From NCBI RefSeq assembly GCF_036504375.1, contig NZ_DASXVH010000050.1, positions 1 to 64,000 on the forward strand: DNA of 64,000 bases. The letters run 5' to 3'. The notes under the pieces are model-generated. The model was given only the letters and a program-made list of their open reading frames with translations, searched no databases and was not told the DNA's origin. Of the stretch, positions 63,790 through 64,000 are shown in pieces. Origin of the DNA: Novimethylophilus sp036504375 (GTDB lineage Bacteria; Pseudomonadota; Gammaproteobacteria; Burkholderiales; Methylophilaceae). Position numbers and translations under genes: made by a program. Position 1 is the stretch's first letter, and every line of letters starts with the position of its first letter.

Positions 63790-64000
63790 ATGAATCAGGC
63801 GTGGCGTATGAATGTCGGGGTACGCATGCTGATGCTCGCGGTGCTGCTGCCGATCCTGGGTGGCCTGATCCTGGCCGATTTTAACCGCAGACTGTCGGTG
63901 TCGCCTTCAACCGGCGCACTCAATGCTTTGCATTCCCGCCAGAAAATTGCCGCCGAGGTCAGGGAGCGTTTCCGGCAAGGGGTAGTGATGCTCCATGCCA
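63790..64000 (+). CDS. Probable TPR protein, N-terminal part (runs off window)
   Basis: The frame from ATG 63790 gives a short N-terminal region, a membrane helix (MLMLAVLLPILGGLILA) and then helical sequence AEVRERFRQGVVMLHA at the window edge, which looks like the first helix of a tetratricopeptide repeat. Family assignment is inferred from this short stretch. Confidence 0.5.
   Translation, partial: MNQAWRMNVGVRMLMLAVLLPILGGLILADFNRRLSVSPSTGALNALHSRQKIAAEVRERFRQGVVMLHA

Overview
The window looks like chromosome of a betaproteobacterium, most likely a Gallionellaceae- or Nitrosomonadales-type lithotroph. This placement is an inference. It rests on the housekeeping order tyrA-aroA-cmk-rpsA-ihfB-lapA-lapB-pyrF, a caa3-type oxidase, malate:quinone oxidoreductase, a ResB/CcsA (System II) cytochrome c maturation pair and a very large investment in c-type cytochromes. 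No rRNA, tRNA, CRISPR array or insertion sequence was recognised.

Region 1 (1-4900) carries a caa3-type cytochrome c oxidase operon on the minus strand (DUF2244, subunit II with a fused cytochrome c domain, subunit I, and subunit III cut by the window edge), then a Yip1-like membrane protein and a small DUF6494 protein. Region 2 (4900-18600) holds a 1-Cys peroxiredoxin, a HAD-IIA phosphatase, a cyclic-nucleotide-binding protein, an ABC-F ATPase (uup), a multi-domain diguanylate cyclase, the helicases rep and recQ, mqo and two uncharacterised ORFs. A decayed fragment resembling the C-terminus of a secretion/pilus ATPase lies between rep and recQ.

Region 3 (18600-34200) holds two neighbouring RhlE-type RNA helicases, typA, signalling proteins (GGDEF with a GSDEF active site, CHASE2, HDOD-REC), an M48 protease with an SH3 partner, rmuC, moaD-moaE, a Lon-like AAA protease and a ComEA-like protein. 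Region 4 (34200-42930) is a conserved minus-strand housekeeping block: ugd, pyrF, lapB, lapA, ihfB, rpsA, cmk, aroA, tyrA.

Region 5 (43010-63380) is the notable part: about 20 kb almost entirely devoted to extracytoplasmic electron transfer. It has nine c-type cytochromes with 35 CxxCH motifs by my count, ranging from 1 to 11 hemes per protein, plus three lipoproteins (two with clear NHL-type beta-propellers), a periplasmic PpiC-type prolyl isomerase, a 692-residue outer-membrane beta-barrel with no cysteine after the signal peptide, a helical periplasmic protein, ResB, CcsA and a divergent heme-copper-oxidase-like membrane protein. From 54469 to 63380 the genes overlap or abut, so they are probably one transcript. 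Sequences matching -24/-12 (sigma-54) promoters lie in the divergent region at 45.2 kb and upstream of the tetraheme cytochrome. My reading is a porin-cytochrome conduit, that is, a wire across the periplasm and outer membrane, packaged with its own cytochrome maturation and folding factors and a possible inner-membrane quinone- or heme-linked module. It lacks the MtrA/MtrB-type signature, so it would be a different architecture. Direction of electron flow cannot be read from the sequence.

The end of the window (63390-64000) has a decayed membrane-protein fragment on the minus strand and the first 70 codons of a probable TPR protein on the plus strand.
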